Below, one piece after another: positions 25,560 to 35,124 of a stretch of 64,000 bases of DNA. Made by a program: the position numbers and the translations under genes. Source of the DNA: CALKZN01 sp050633585 (GTDB lineage: Bacteria; Pseudomonadota; Gammaproteobacteria; Arenicellales; Arenicellaceae); NCBI GenBank assembly GCA_050633585.1, contig JBOEGT010000002.1, positions 71,756 through 135,755 on the forward strand, in the 5' to 3' direction. Under the pieces are notes generated by a model that did not search any database, was not told the origin of the DNA, and saw only the letters and a list, made by a program, of their open reading frames with translations. Position 1 is the stretch's first letter. Every line of letters begins with the position of its first letter.

Positions 25560-27578
25560 ATGTCCTCTCCCAGAAAGTTTGAACTTGTGAGTGAATTTAC
25601 GCCTTCTGGTGACCAGCCAGCAGCCATTAAATCATTGTTAGAAGGTTTGTATGATGGTGAGGCCACACAAACACTGTTGGGTGTGACAGGTTCAGGTAAA
25701 ACATTTACGGTTGCTAATTTGATTCAAGAGACGCAACGGCCCACCATAGTAATGGCCCCAAATAAAACGTTAGCGGCTCAGTTGTACTCTGAAATGCGTG
25801 ATTTCTTTCCGCACAATGCCGTGGAATACTTCGTTTCTTATTACGATTATTACCAGCCTGAAGCCTATGTTGCCGCTTCGGATACGTTTATCGAGAAAGA
25901 CTCTTCTGTGAATGATCATATTGATCAGATGCGCTTGTCGGCAACCAAAGCCTTGTTGGAGCGCAAAGATGTCATCATTGTTGCAACGGTTTCTGCTATT
26001 TATGGTTTGGGAGATCCTTCTTCCTACCACGAAATGATTTTGCATGTCAGTGTGGGAGATATCATTGATCAGCGAGCAGTCCTGCAACGTTTAGCGGAGT
26101 TGCAGTACTCTAGAAATGACCTTGAGTTGCGGCGAGGTAATTTTCGCGTTCGTGGTGATGTGATTGATGTGTTTCCGGCGGACTCTGATAAAGAAGCGAT
26201 TCGTTTAGAGTTGTTTGGCGAAGAAATTGACGGCATTAGCAAGTTTGATCCCCTGACAGGAGAGGTGTTGGAAAAGCTTCAACGCATCACTATTTTTCCA
26301 AAGACACACTATGTGACTCCTCGGGTTAAGATTCTTGAGGCTGTTGAAAAAATTAAAGCGGAATTGAAAGAACGTTTGGAGCAGTTGCGTGGTTTAAATA
26401 AACTGGTTGAAGCGCAACGTTTAGAGCAGCGAACACTTTATGATATGGAGATGATGCAAGAGCTGGGATTTTGCACGGGAATTGAAAACTATTCTCGATA
26501 TCTTTCAGGGCGTGAATCCGGGGAGTCGCCACCGACATTGATAGAGTATTTACCGCCGAATAGTTTGATGGTGTTAGATGAGTCTCACGTGATGATCCCT
26601 CAGTTAGGAGCTATGTATAAAGGGGATCGTTCTCGAAAAATGACCTTGGTTGAATATGGTTTTCGGTTGCCCTCGGCTTTAGATAATAGGCCTTTGCAAT
26701 TTGAGGAGTTTAAAAGCTTAATGCCTCAGACAATCTTTGTGTCGGCAACGCCAGGGGCTTATGAGTTGGAATCCGATGGGCCTGTCGTGGATCAGGTGGT
26801 TCGACCAACAGGATTGCTTGATCCTGTGATTGAGATGAGGCCTGTTGCTACTCAAGTAGATGATGTGTTGTCTGAGATTAATAAGCGCGTGGCTATTGGT
26901 GAGCGTGTCTTGATTACAACGTTGACAAAACGAATGTCAGAGGACCTGACAGACTATTTGAGTGAGCATGGTATCCGAGTTCGTTATTTGCATTCTGATA
27001 TTGACACCGTTGAGAGGGTCGAAATTATTCGTGATTTGCGTTTAGGTTCTTTTGATGTGTTGGTGGGAATTAATTTGCTTCGGGAAGGTTTGGATATCCC
27101 TGAGGTGTCGTTGGTGGCAATCCTTGATGCCGATAAAGAGGGTTTTTTACGTTCGCATCGTTCGTTGATTCAGACGATAGGGCGCTGTGCGCGAAACTTG
27201 AATGGCGTTGCAATATTGTATGCCGATAAAGTGACTAATTCTATGCGTTTAGCAATAGATGAGACTGAGAGACGCAGAAGTAAACAGCAAGAATATAATG
27301 AGGCAAATGGTATTACTCCGCAAAGTGTTAAAAAAGCTGTTCGAGATATTATTGATGGAGCGCAATCGAATGCGGCGGCTGAGAAGCTTAGAGTGAGCCA
27401 GTTAAAAACGCCTGAGCGTCCAAATTTCGCCAAAAACCCAAGTGCTTTTGCGAAGTATGTTGAGCACATGGAAAAGCAAATGTATGAATACGCTGGCAAT
27501 ATGGAGTTTGAAAAGGCGGCAAGTGTTCGTGATCAAATAGAAGAGGCTCGAAGCGAATATTTGATGGGTAAACAGTGA
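25560..27578 (+). CDS. uvrB: Excinuclease ABC subunit B
   Basis: Nucleotide-excision-repair helicase-like protein that loads on damage with UvrA and recruits UvrC. 672 residues, the normal length. Walker A GVTGSGKT, the damage-probing beta-hairpin YYDYYQPEAY, DESH box, helicase motif QTIGRCARN and a C-terminal UVR domain (MEKQMYEYAGNMEFEKAASV). ATG 25560 gives the usual N-terminus; the frame extends 48 bp further up without good start signals. I see no LexA box just upstream. Confidence 0.97.
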   Translation: MSSPRKFELVSEFTPSGDQPAAIKSLLEGLYDGEATQTLLGVTGSGKTFTVANLIQETQRPTIVMAPNKTLAAQLYSEMRDFFPHNAVEYFVSYYDYYQPEAYVAASDTFIEKDSSVNDHIDQMRLSATKALLERKDVIIVATVSAIYGLGDPSSYHEMILHVSVGDIIDQRAVLQRLAELQYSRNDLELRRGNFRVRGDVIDVFPADSDKEAIRLELFGEEIDGISKFDPLTGEVLEKLQRITIFPKTHYVTPRVKILEAVEKIKAELKERLEQLRGLNKLVEAQRLEQRTLYDMEMMQELGFCTGIENYSRYLSGRESGESPPTLIEYLPPNSLMVLDESHVMIPQLGAMYKGDRSRKMTLVEYGFRLPSALDNRPLQFEEFKSLMPQTIFVSATPGAYELESDGPVVDQVVRPTGLLDPVIEMRPVATQVDDVLSEINKRVAIGERVLITTLTKRMSEDLTDYLSEHGIRVRYLHSDIDTVERVEIIRDLRLGSFDVLVGINLLREGLDIPEVSLVAILDADKEGFLRSHRSLIQTIGRCARNLNGVAILYADKVTNSMRLAIDETERRRSKQQEYNEANGITPQSVKKAVRDIIDGAQSNAAAEKLRVSQLKTPERPNFAKNPSAFAKYVEHMEKQMYEYAGNMEFEKAASVRDQIEEARSEYLMGKQ

Positions 27579-27593
27579 GTCGTCTAGGCGTGA

Positions 27594-27620
27594 AAAAAAG
27601 CGGGTGAAACCCCGCTTTTA
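27594..27620 (+). terminator. Terminator between uvrB and the convergent yidB-like gene
   Basis: AAAAGCGGG/CCCGCTTTT stem with a short loop, A-rich before and T-rich after, usable in both directions. Confidence 0.85.
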
Positions 27621-27650
27621 AATACGCTATTTACGAATTGAGTGTTGCGT

Positions 27651-28067
27651 TTACTTTAGGAATTTGCTGGCTAAGCTAGCAAGTCCGCCAACACCACCAA
27701 CGCTATCAAGCAAATTGCCGCCACTACTCGACTTGTCAACCATTTGAGGGAGAGCTTCGCGTAAGCCAGATAACAATGATCCTTGGTCAGTACCTAATTG
27801 GGATGCCATTTCTTGAATTTTTTCGGCGCCAAAAACACCTTCAATCTGGCTTTCTGAAATGTCTTCATTGGCGCCATCGCCTAGCCATGATTGAACAACA
27901 TTTTCTAAGCCATTGCTTTGTAGTCCGCTTAAGAGATTGCCAAGGTCAAGCCCTTGGTTAGAGTTGCCGCCAAGTAGGCCGCCAAGCATGTTGGTGAGTT
28001 GGTCTGAATCAGCATTGCCACCTAATTTAGATGCCAATAATTGCGCGCCGAGTTTCATGATGTCCAT
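27651..28067 (-). CDS. YidB/DUF937 family protein
   Basis: 138-residue glycine- and serine-rich protein of the DUF937 (YidB) family: MKLGAQLLASKLGG, repeated GGLLGG/LSGL patterns, VQSWLGDGANEDISESQI and a conserved EMASQLG...SGLREALPQMVD segment. Function unknown in the family. Start chosen by AGAGGA upstream. Convergent with uvrB. Confidence 0.85.
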   Translation of the reverse strand: MDIMKLGAQLLASKLGGNADSDQLTNMLGGLLGGNSNQGLDLGNLLSGLQSNGLENVVQSWLGDGANEDISESQIEGVFGAEKIQEMASQLGTDQGSLLSGLREALPQMVDKSSSGGNLLDSVGGVGGLASLASKFLK

Positions 28068-28293
28068 AGTTATCCTCTGGTAATTGTTTGTTGCGATATC
28101 GTCTTTTACGATCTGAGAAAATTCTAACAGAAATTGCGGAACTAGAGGGCGTGGACAATTTTAAACATTGTAAATTTTGTACTTGATGAAAAGTAGGTGT
28201 TTTATTATAAATCGGCGTTGAATATCATCGCTTATGGTGGTATCTTGCGCCGCCTGAAACGGTGATCATTATCTTTATGATTAGCTTGTTTAT

Positions 28294-28370
28294 AGACGCG
28301 TAGCTCAGTTGGTTAGAGCACCACCTTGACATGGTGGGGGTCGGTGGTTCGAATCCACTCGCGTCTACCA
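28294..28370 (+). tRNA. tRNA-Val (GAC)
   Basis: 77-nt cloverleaf: acceptor AGACGCG/CGCGTCT, anticodon arm CCACC-TTGACAT-GGTGG (anticodon GAC), T-arm GGTTCGAATCC, encoded CCA. It stands where thrS often precedes infC in other gammaproteobacteria. Confidence 0.97.
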
Positions 28371-28468
28371 TTTCTCACTCAATATTCATTGAGTTGTCAA
28401 TAACAGGGTGATTTGCGTTAAAAAAGCCCCCTTTTTGCTAAATCTTCCTAGTTTTTCCTTTTCGATGC

Positions 28469-28497
28469 TTGAGTAAACGCGTGTATCTGTATAAAAT
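28469..28497 (+). promoter_or_regulatory. Candidate sigma70 promoter of infC
   Basis: TTGAGT at 28469-28474 and TAAAAT at 28492-28497 with a 17-bp spacer. A small hairpin CGCCC-TCT-GGGCG follows at 28501-28513 in the leader. Confidence 0.4.
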
Positions 28498-28586
28498 TCG
28501 CGCCCTCTGGGCGGTAAAGTCTATAAAATAGTTTTTGTCCGGGATAAAATTTAATTTTTTTAAACACAATACTTGAGGAAATTCTC

Positions 28587-29117
28587 ATAGCTTCTCCTAA
28601 ATCAAATAGCAAAAAACAGCGCATCAATGAACAGATTCGTGTTCCTCAGATACGTTTGATCGGGTCAGATGGTGAACAAGTTGGCATTGAAAAAACTGAA
28701 AATGCACTTAGGTCTGCCGAAGAGCAAGGTCTAGATTTGGTTGAAATTTCTCCAAATGCAGAGCCGCCAGTTTGTCGGATCATGGATTATGGAAAGTTTC
28801 TTTACGAGGACAGCAAAAGTAAAGCTGCCGCGAGGAAGAACCAGAAGAAGATTCAAGTTAAAGAAATTAAATTTCGTCCTGGCACCGATATTGGTGATTA
28901 CAATATTAAACTCAAGAAATTGATTCAATTCCTTGAGAATGGTGATAAGACGAAAGTAACAATTCGGTTCCGTGGACGCGAAATGGCTCATAAAGAGTTA
29001 GGTCGTGAGTTATTGAAACGAGTTGAAGGAGACCTTAAAGAGTATGGGGCTGTAGAGCAGTTTCCTGAGCTTCAAGGTCGACAAATGATCATGGTTTTAG
29101 CGCCGCTTAAGCGTTAA
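28587..29117 (+). CDS. infC: Translation initiation factor IF-3, predicted AUA start
   Basis: Prevents premature subunit joining and proofreads the initiation codon. Conserved IF-3 text runs from RINEQIRVPQIRLIGSDGEQ to the C-terminal domain (KEIKFRPGTDIGDYNIK; VTIRFRGREMAHKELG). No ATG/GTG lies at the right place: the first in-frame TTG (28656) would cut conserved N-terminal residues. GAGGAA at 28575-28580 is spaced six bases from ATA 28587, giving 176 residues, close to the usual length; ATT 28581 is in frame but abuts the SD. A rare start fits the known autoregulation of infC, whose product discriminates against non-canonical start codons (AUU in E. coli). Confidence 0.9.
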   Translation: MASPKSNSKKQRINEQIRVPQIRLIGSDGEQVGIEKTENALRSAEEQGLDLVEISPNAEPPVCRIMDYGKFLYEDSKSKAAARKNQKKIQVKEIKFRPGTDIGDYNIKLKKLIQFLENGDKTKVTIRFRGREMAHKELGRELLKRVEGDLKEYGAVEQFPELQGRQMIMVLAPLKR

Positions 29118-29194
29118 TACCCTGAAACTGAAACTCTAACTCTGCATGTTGAAATAGTCATGTATGAGTCTTTATAAAATAGAGGAGCGGCGAA

Positions 29195-29392
29195 ATGCCA
29201 AAAATTAAGTCTAATAGTGGCGCAGCTAAGCGCTTTAAAAAAACTGGCGGCGGGAAGTTCAAGCGATCTCAATCGCACTTGCGTCATATTCTCACCAAGA
29301 AATCGACTAAACGTAAGCGTCATTTACGCAATCAAACGACTGCCACTGCAGCCGATAGTAAATTGATTCAACGTATGTTGCCATACAGCTAA
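29195..29392 (+). CDS. rpmI: Ribosomal protein bL35
   Basis: 65-residue basic ribosomal protein (MPKIKSNSGAAKRFKKTGGG, full family length) with GAGGAG upstream. Second gene of the infC-rpmI-rplT operon, where L20-mediated translational control is usual. Confidence 0.98.
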   Translation: MPKIKSNSGAAKRFKKTGGGKFKRSQSHLRHILTKKSTKRKRHLRNQTTATAADSKLIQRMLPYS

Positions 29393-29408
29393 GTCGGGAG
29401 AATAAATC

Positions 29409-29771
29409 ATGCCTAGAGTAAAACGTGGTGTAACTGCCAGAGCAAAACATAAAAAAGTCATCAGCCAAGCAAAAGGCTACCGTGGTCGTCGTAAGAACGT
29501 CTTTCGCGTAGCAAATCAGGCTGTTAACCGTGCGGCCCAATACGAATATCGTGACCGCCGTCAGCGTAAACGCCAATTCCGTCAATTATGGATTACGCGT
29601 ATCAATGCGGCAGCGAGACTTTGTGGGTTAACGTATAGCCAATTTATGAATGGTCTAAAACGTGCTGAAATTGAAGTTGATCGTAAAGTCTTAGCAGACA
29701 TTGCGGTACATGACTTTTCAGGTTTTGAAAAGATCGCTGAACAAGCAAAGGCTGCGTTACCATCTTCATAG
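29409..29771 (+). CDS. rplT: Ribosomal protein bL20
   Basis: 120-residue large-subunit protein (MPRVKRGVTARAKHKKV; KGYRGRRKNVFRVA), needed for early 50S assembly and, in E. coli, the repressor of its own operon. Starts 16 bp after rpmI; a terminator follows. Confidence 0.98.
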   Translation: MPRVKRGVTARAKHKKVISQAKGYRGRRKNVFRVANQAVNRAAQYEYRDRRQRKRQFRQLWITRINAAARLCGLTYSQFMNGLKRAEIEVDRKVLADIAVHDFSGFEKIAEQAKAALPSS

Positions 29772-29798
29772 ATTGGGTGTAGTTGCACTGTTAAGTTC

Positions 29799-29829
29799 GA
29801 AAAAAGGAAGGCATTGCCTTCCTTTTTTT
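29799..29829 (+). terminator. Terminator after rplT
   Basis: Near-perfect palindrome AAAAAAGGAAGGCA/TGCCTTCCTTTTTT with almost no loop and a T-run. Confidence 0.92.
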
Positions 29830-29952
29830 ATCGCTATTCATTTGGTCGAAAAATATCAAAAAATCATCGCCTCAAGGGGTGTTTAATCGTTGTTTGCTAC
29901 GTGTGTGTGTAGCATAATTGCGAGCTTGCTTTGAATTATTAAAAATCCTCGA

Positions 29953-30981
29953 ATGTCAGATACATTACAAAACTTAGACGATATCGTTGCAGCAGCGCTT
30001 AAAGAGGTGGATGCGGCAAATGCATTGTCCTCGCTAGAAGATCTGCGTGTTAAATACTTAGGTAAAAAAGGCGATTTAACAACGCAATTGAAAAATATTG
30101 GTAAATTAGATCCTGCGGACCGCCCCGCGTTTGGGGGGCAGGTTAATCATGCTAAGAAACAAGTCGCTGAAGCACTGCTTGCTAAAAAAGAATTGTTAGA
30201 GCTGAAGGCGCTGGCGGCAAGTTTAGAAGCTGACGCCATTGACGTTAGTTTGCCAGGCCGAGGGCAAAATATTGGAGGTTTACACCCCGTTACTCGAACG
30301 ATGCATCGTATTGAAGATATCTTTACCCGAATGGGTTTTGCTATCGCCAATGGCCCCGAGATTGAAGATGATTTTCATAATTTTGAAGCGTTGAATATTC
30401 CAGATGATCATCCAGCGAGAGCGATGCATGATACGTTTTATTTAGAAGACGGACATTTATTGAGAACGCATACGTCGCCAGTGCAGGTGAGGTATATGAA
30501 AGAACATAAGCCGCCGATGAATATTATTGCGCCGGGGCGTGTTTATCGCTGTGATTCAGATGTGACACATACGCCGATGTTTCACCAGGTTGAAGGCTTG
30601 GCGGTCGCTGAAGATATTTCATTTGCGGATTTGAAGGGTATTTTGACGTACTTCCTACGCCAGTTCTTCGAAAAAGACTTATCAGTGCGCTTACGTCCTT
30701 CCTACTTTCCTTTTACTGAACCGTCAGCTGAAGTTGATATTAGTTGTGTGTTTTGTGATGGTGAAGGCTGCCGTATATGTAAGAAAACAGGTTGGTTAGA
30801 AGTGCTTGGCTGTGGCATGGTGCATCCAGAAGTTTTTCGTCATGTAGGTATCGATTCTGAAAAATATACAGGTTTTGCTTTTGGCTTGGGTGTCGAGCGT
30901 TTGACGATGCTTCGCTATGGTGTCGATGATCTTCGATTATTCTTTGAAAATGATTTGGCTTTTTTGAGGCAGTTCCAATGA
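29953..30981 (+). CDS. pheS: Phenylalanyl-tRNA synthetase alpha subunit
   Basis: Catalytic subunit of the (alpha-beta)2 class II synthetase, 342 residues. Motif 2 region (HTSPVQVRYM; GRVYRCDSDVTHTPMFHQVEG) and motif 3 (GFAFGLGVERLTMLRYG) are intact; residues around 260-285 carry a Cys cluster (CVFCDGEGCRICKKTGW), as in other bacterial PheS. Overlaps pheT by 4 bp. Confidence 0.97.
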   Translation: MSDTLQNLDDIVAAALKEVDAANALSSLEDLRVKYLGKKGDLTTQLKNIGKLDPADRPAFGGQVNHAKKQVAEALLAKKELLELKALAASLEADAIDVSLPGRGQNIGGLHPVTRTMHRIEDIFTRMGFAIANGPEIEDDFHNFEALNIPDDHPARAMHDTFYLEDGHLLRTHTSPVQVRYMKEHKPPMNIIAPGRVYRCDSDVTHTPMFHQVEGLAVAEDISFADLKGILTYFLRQFFEKDLSVRLRPSYFPFTEPSAEVDISCVFCDGEGCRICKKTGWLEVLGCGMVHPEVFRHVGIDSEKYTGFAFGLGVERLTMLRYGVDDLRLFFENDLAFLRQFQ

Positions 30982-33350
30982 TTATTTCTGAACAGTGGTT
31001 GCGCGAACTAATTAACACTGACTTAAACGCGCAAGAAATTGCTGATGCATTGACTTTGGCAGGCCTAGAAGTTGATGCAGTTGAGGCAATGGGCGCTTCA
31101 CTGGATGGAGTGGTCGTTGGTGAAGTGCTTTCAAAAGAAAAACACCCTGATGCTGATCGCCTGAATCTCACTGAGGTTACCATTGGAAGTTCTGAAAACC
31201 TCGCTATTGTCTGCGGGGCATCAAACGTAAGAGTTGGCATGAAAGTCCCTGTTGCGACAGTAGGGAGCAAGTTGCCAAACGGTTTGAAGATCAAGAAAAG
31301 TAAAATCCGAGGTCAGGCATCTTTTGGAATGTTGTGTTCTGAAACTGAGTTAGGAATGGCAGAAGAATCTGCCGGATTATTGGAGTTATTTGATGATGCG
31401 CCTGTCGGTGAATCTATCCAAGAATATTTGAATCTTGATGATACTTTGATTGACATTGACCTGACACCGAATCGAGGTGATTGTCTGAGTGTGACTGGCG
31501 TAGCAAGAGAATTACACGTTTTGGTAGATGCTGAATACTCTCCAGTCACGATTAATCAACAGGATGTTAATTCATCTGAAAAAATCTCAGTAAACGTTCA
31601 AGAGCCTGAGGCGTGTCCGAGTTATTTAGCCCGAGTAGTGACAGGTGTTAATTTGAATGCAGTTACACCATTGTGGATGCAAGAACGTTTGCGTCGCAGT
31701 GGCTTGTCTTCTATCAGCCCAATTGTTGATATTACCAATTATGTCATGATGGAGCTGGGGCAGCCGATGCATGCCTTTGATAAAGCCAAACTAAAAAATG
31801 AAATTAATGTTCGTTTTGCGAAGCAAGGTGAGAAAATCGCTCTGTTAAATGACACAGAAGTTGAATTGAAAAGCGATACTTTAGTGATTGCAGATGCAAA
31901 AAAACCGATCGCTATTGCGGGTGTTATGGGCGGTTCAGAGTCAGCTATTGGAGCAAGTACTGTCGATATCGTTTTCGAGGCCGCACATTTTACTAAAAGA
32001 GCGGTTGCCGGTACTGCACGTGTTTATGGCTTACATACGGACTCATCACATCGATTTGAGCGCGGTGTTGATCCAGTATTACCTGAAAAAGCGATGCAAC
32101 GAGCAACAGAGTTGTGTATAGAAATTTGTGGCGGCCAAGTCGGTGAAATTGTTTCTCAAAGCGCTGAATATTCTGAAAAGCCAAATGTTGAACTACGTTT
32201 TGAGAGAGTTCGTCGTTTATTAGGTATGCCACTTGAGCGTGATGAAGTCGAAGCAATGTTGTCACGAATTTCTAATACAGTTATTGCAACAGAAGGTGGT
32301 TGGTCAGTGACTCCTCCATCTTACCGTTTTGATATAGAGCGCGAATGTGATTTAGTTGAAGAGGTTGCGCGTGTTAAAGGCTATGACAATTTAGATGATC
32401 GCTTGCCTAAACTTGTGCCAAGTGGGCGAATTCCGGCAGAAAACCAAGTAGATAAGCGTAAATTAATGAATACTTTTGTTGCCTTGGGGTATCAAGAGTC
32501 TATTAGTTATAGTTTTATTGATAAAGAGGTGCGTGCCGACTTTACTCATTCGGATGAAGTGGCAATTGCGTTGGCTAACCCGCTTGCAGAAAATTTGGCT
32601 GTGATGCGAGGTAGTTTATGGCCGGGTTTAGTGTCAGCATGTCAGTTTAATTTGAATCGTCAACAAGAACGAGTTCGTATTTTTGAAGTAGGCGCTGTTT
32701 TTCATCAAAAAGGTCAAATAGAAGAAACAGAACGAGTGGCAGGCTTAGTGTGTGGTGATTTGTTTGCTGAGCAAACACATATAAAACAAGCCAAATCTGT
32801 TGATTTTTATGATGTTAGGGCTGACTTAGAAGCAATTTTCTCCTTGACTGGCAACGCTTTGGATTTTATAGTTGAAAAGCGAGAACATTTAGCATTGCAT
32901 CCAGGCCAAAGCGCTGTAGTGATTAAGGGAGGGAAAGAGATCGGTTTTATTGGTCGTATCCACCCTAACTTGGCGAAAAAGTATGATTTGCCTCAGCAAA
33001 CATATTTGTTTGAATTGGATTTGGAGGAAGTGTGTTCAGGATTTGTTCCAGAGTACAAGACTGTCTCTAAGTTTCCTTCTGTGTCTAGAGATGTTGCGCT
33101 GTTAACACCTGCAACGGTTGCAACGGACGAAATTTTACGTTTCATTCGTTCAATTGAATGTAAGGACCTGCAACATGTTCACTTGTTTGATGTGTATAGT
33201 GGTGCAGGCATTGATGACAATAAGAAGAGTGTGGCTGTGAAATTAACGTTTCAAAGGCTTGATAGAACGCTCACTGACGATGAAATTGAATCGTTTACTA
33301 ACTTGATTTTAAGTAAGTTAGCCGATGAATATTCAATAGAGCTTCGTTAG
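30978..33350 (+). CDS. pheT: Phenylalanyl-tRNA synthetase beta subunit
   Basis: 790 residues with the N-terminal tRNA-binding (EMAP II-like) domain (about 40-150), B3/B4 editing region, B5 (PSYRFDIERECDLVEEVARV) and C-terminal ferredoxin-fold anticodon-binding domain (FPSVSRDVALL). Length and order are normal; it removes mischarged Tyr-tRNA(Phe). Confidence 0.97.
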   Translation: MIISEQWLRELINTDLNAQEIADALTLAGLEVDAVEAMGASLDGVVVGEVLSKEKHPDADRLNLTEVTIGSSENLAIVCGASNVRVGMKVPVATVGSKLPNGLKIKKSKIRGQASFGMLCSETELGMAEESAGLLELFDDAPVGESIQEYLNLDDTLIDIDLTPNRGDCLSVTGVARELHVLVDAEYSPVTINQQDVNSSEKISVNVQEPEACPSYLARVVTGVNLNAVTPLWMQERLRRSGLSSISPIVDITNYVMMELGQPMHAFDKAKLKNEINVRFAKQGEKIALLNDTEVELKSDTLVIADAKKPIAIAGVMGGSESAIGASTVDIVFEAAHFTKRAVAGTARVYGLHTDSSHRFERGVDPVLPEKAMQRATELCIEICGGQVGEIVSQSAEYSEKPNVELRFERVRRLLGMPLERDEVEAMLSRISNTVIATEGGWSVTPPSYRFDIERECDLVEEVARVKGYDNLDDRLPKLVPSGRIPAENQVDKRKLMNTFVALGYQESISYSFIDKEVRADFTHSDEVAIALANPLAENLAVMRGSLWPGLVSACQFNLNRQQERVRIFEVGAVFHQKGQIEETERVAGLVCGDLFAEQTHIKQAKSVDFYDVRADLEAIFSLTGNALDFIVEKREHLALHPGQSAVVIKGGKEIGFIGRIHPNLAKKYDLPQQTYLFELDLEEVCSGFVPEYKTVSKFPSVSRDVALLTPATVATDEILRFIRSIECKDLQHVHLFDVYSGAGIDDNKKSVAVKLTFQRLDRTLTDDEIESFTNLILSKLADEYSIELR

Positions 33351-33403
33351 GGGTTTGTATTTAGCCAGTCAATATGCAGTAATAATTGAGTTGGGATAAG
33401 TAA

Positions 33404-33718
33404 ATGGCAATAACTAAAGCAGATTTAGCGTTAACAATTTTTGAGCAAGTAGGTCTCAATAAACGCGAAGCAACTGAGTGCGTAGAATCATTTTTTGATT
33501 GTATTAAAGATTCTTTGATAGATGGAAATAACGTTAAACTGTCAGGTTTTGGGAATTTTGTATTACGTGATAAGACAGCAAGGCCTGGCCGAAATCCGCG
33601 CACAGGCGAGCCAATTCCGATCTCTGCTAGACGTGTTGTCACTTACCGTCCAAGTCAAAAACTGAAAAAAATCATTGATGATAATTCAGATTACTTGTGT
33701 ACTTTGGTAAAAAAGTAG
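33404..33718 (+). CDS. ihfA: Integration host factor alpha subunit
   Basis: DNA-bending nucleoid protein of 104 residues: MAITKADLALTIFEQVGLNKRE, GFGNFVLRDKTARPGRNPRT and the beta-arm RPGRNPRTGEPI that inserts the proline. Slightly longer than E. coli IHF-alpha because of a short tail (LCTLVKK). IHF commonly assists sigma54 promoters such as those at 9770-15611. Confidence 0.96.
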   Translation: MAITKADLALTIFEQVGLNKREATECVESFFDCIKDSLIDGNNVKLSGFGNFVLRDKTARPGRNPRTGEPIPISARRVVTYRPSQKLKKIIDDNSDYLCTLVKK

Positions 33719-33748
33719 AGAATAGTGTAAAACGAGGATAATCAAAGC

Positions 33749-34114
33749 ATGTTAGATCAAGGCGATAACGCTACTCTTCCGCCAATACCGAGTAAGCGAT
33801 ATTTCACAATTGGTGAAGTAAGTGATTTATGCGAAGTTAAGCCGCATGTTTTACGATATTGGGAACAAGAATTTTCTCAATTGAATCCTGTTAAGCGTCG
33901 AGGTAACCGCCGTTACTATCAACGCCATGAAGTTCAGTTAGTACGCCAAATTAGAACACTGCTCTATATGGAGGGATTCACAATTAGTGGAGCAAAGCAA
34001 CAATTAGAATCGGAAGCGGCAAGCAACCGCGGCGAAGCTAAGTTGACGGTTAATCAAGATTTTGTCGGATCGTTGATTGATGATATCAATGAGGTTGTTG
34101 AAATATTGAAGTAA
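33749..34114 (+). CDS. MerR-family regulator (the one conserved next to ihfA)
   Basis: 121-residue protein with an N-terminal MerR helix-turn-helix (YFTIGEVSDLCEVKPHVLRYWEQEF; RRGNRRYYQRHEVQLV) and a short C-terminus without metal-binding cysteines. A small MerR-like gene after ihfA is conserved in many gammaproteobacteria; its target is not known. Confidence 0.9.
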   Translation: MLDQGDNATLPPIPSKRYFTIGEVSDLCEVKPHVLRYWEQEFSQLNPVKRRGNRRYYQRHEVQLVRQIRTLLYMEGFTISGAKQQLESEAASNRGEAKLTVNQDFVGSLIDDINEVVEILK

Positions 34115-34262
34115 CACTTCTTAAGGAGTTTTGAATATTTAATATTCATTGTGGCTTGTTTTTGGTTTTTCATTATTACCAATAGTAAAAAAATTAAAAA
34201 TGATGCTTTTTCTTTTCAGTTGAAGATACTTTTCATCTACAAAATCGTATCATATCGTTTTT

Positions 34263-34339
34263 CGGGGTGTAGCGCAGCCTGGTAGCGCACCGCTCTGGGG
34301 GAGCGGTGGTCGGAGGTTCAAATCCTCTCACCCCGACCA
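34263..34339 (+). tRNA. tRNA-Pro (GGG)
   Basis: 77-nt cloverleaf: acceptor CGGGGTG/CACCCCG, anticodon arm CCGCT-CTGGGGG-AGCGG (anticodon GGG), T-arm GGTTCAAATCC, encoded CCA. surE starts 15 bp downstream. Confidence 0.97.
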
Positions 34340-34354
34340 TTTTCTTGTCTATTT

Positions 34355-35116
34355 ATGAATATTCTTATATCAAACGATGATGGTTATTTTTCTGCAGGCA
34401 TCGAATGCCTCAGAGATCAGTTAATTGCTGCGGGGCATCACGTTTTTGTTGTAGCTCCAGATAGGGATTACAGTGCTTGTGGAATGTCGATCACATTACG
34501 CCAACCGGTCACAGTTCGTTCTGTTGGTGTTAATGAATATGCAGTATCAGGTACGCCTGTTGACTGTGTGGGTTTAGCTCTTGGTGGTTTGATCAAGGAA
34601 GACATTGATTTGGTGGTGAGTGGTATTAATAATGGCGCGAATCTCTCTGATGATGTTTTTTATTCTGGAACAGCGGCGGCGGCAATGGAAGCGAGGCGAT
34701 TAAGATATCCTAGTCTTGCGATTTCAATTCCTTCCGTTCAGCCGAATCATTATGATACGGCAGCATCGGTAGCGATAAAATTGATTGAACGGTTGCATGA
34801 CGTGCCCTATCGAGAAGAATTAGGGTTTATTAATGTCAATGTTCCTGATGTATCGCTGGAAGACTTACAAGGCCTGAAAGCGACTGCTCTGGGAGCACGA
34901 CAAAGCCCTGAAAGGCATCGTGAAATTGTCAGTGAAAAAGGTGCTAGGCATTGCTGGTTAGGTAAAGTAGGGGCCTTCGTCGAGCCGCCTGAGGGCAGTG
35001 ATGTATTGTATGATCATCAATGTGTTGAGCAAGGCTTTGCAAGTGTCACTCCTATTAAAGCGCAATGGCTGCATGAGCCGTTTTTAAAGAGTTGTTCTGA
35101 GTGGTTAGGTAGTTAA
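34355..35116 (+). CDS. surE: 5'/3'-nucleotidase SurE
   Basis: Survival protein, a metal-dependent nucleoside-monophosphate phosphatase. 253 residues with the metal site SNDDGYFSAGI near the N-terminus, GTPVDCV and SGINNGANLSDDVFYSGTAAAA. First gene of surE-pcm-yqaA-nlpD, a stationary-phase gene group; it follows the tRNA so closely that readthrough is possible. Confidence 0.97.
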   Translation: MNILISNDDGYFSAGIECLRDQLIAAGHHVFVVAPDRDYSACGMSITLRQPVTVRSVGVNEYAVSGTPVDCVGLALGGLIKEDIDLVVSGINNGANLSDDVFYSGTAAAAMEARRLRYPSLAISIPSVQPNHYDTAASVAIKLIERLHDVPYREELGFINVNVPDVSLEDLQGLKATALGARQSPERHREIVSEKGARHCWLGKVGAFVEPPEGSDVLYDHQCVEQGFASVTPIKAQWLHEPFLKSCSEWLGS

Positions 35117-35124
35117 AGCCTAAA

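Noticed and set aside
24626..34339. tRNA genes as attachment sites of an integrated element
   Set aside because: No integrase gene and no repeated tRNA 3' end near tRNA-Asn, tRNA-Val or tRNA-Pro; flanks are conserved housekeeping genes.
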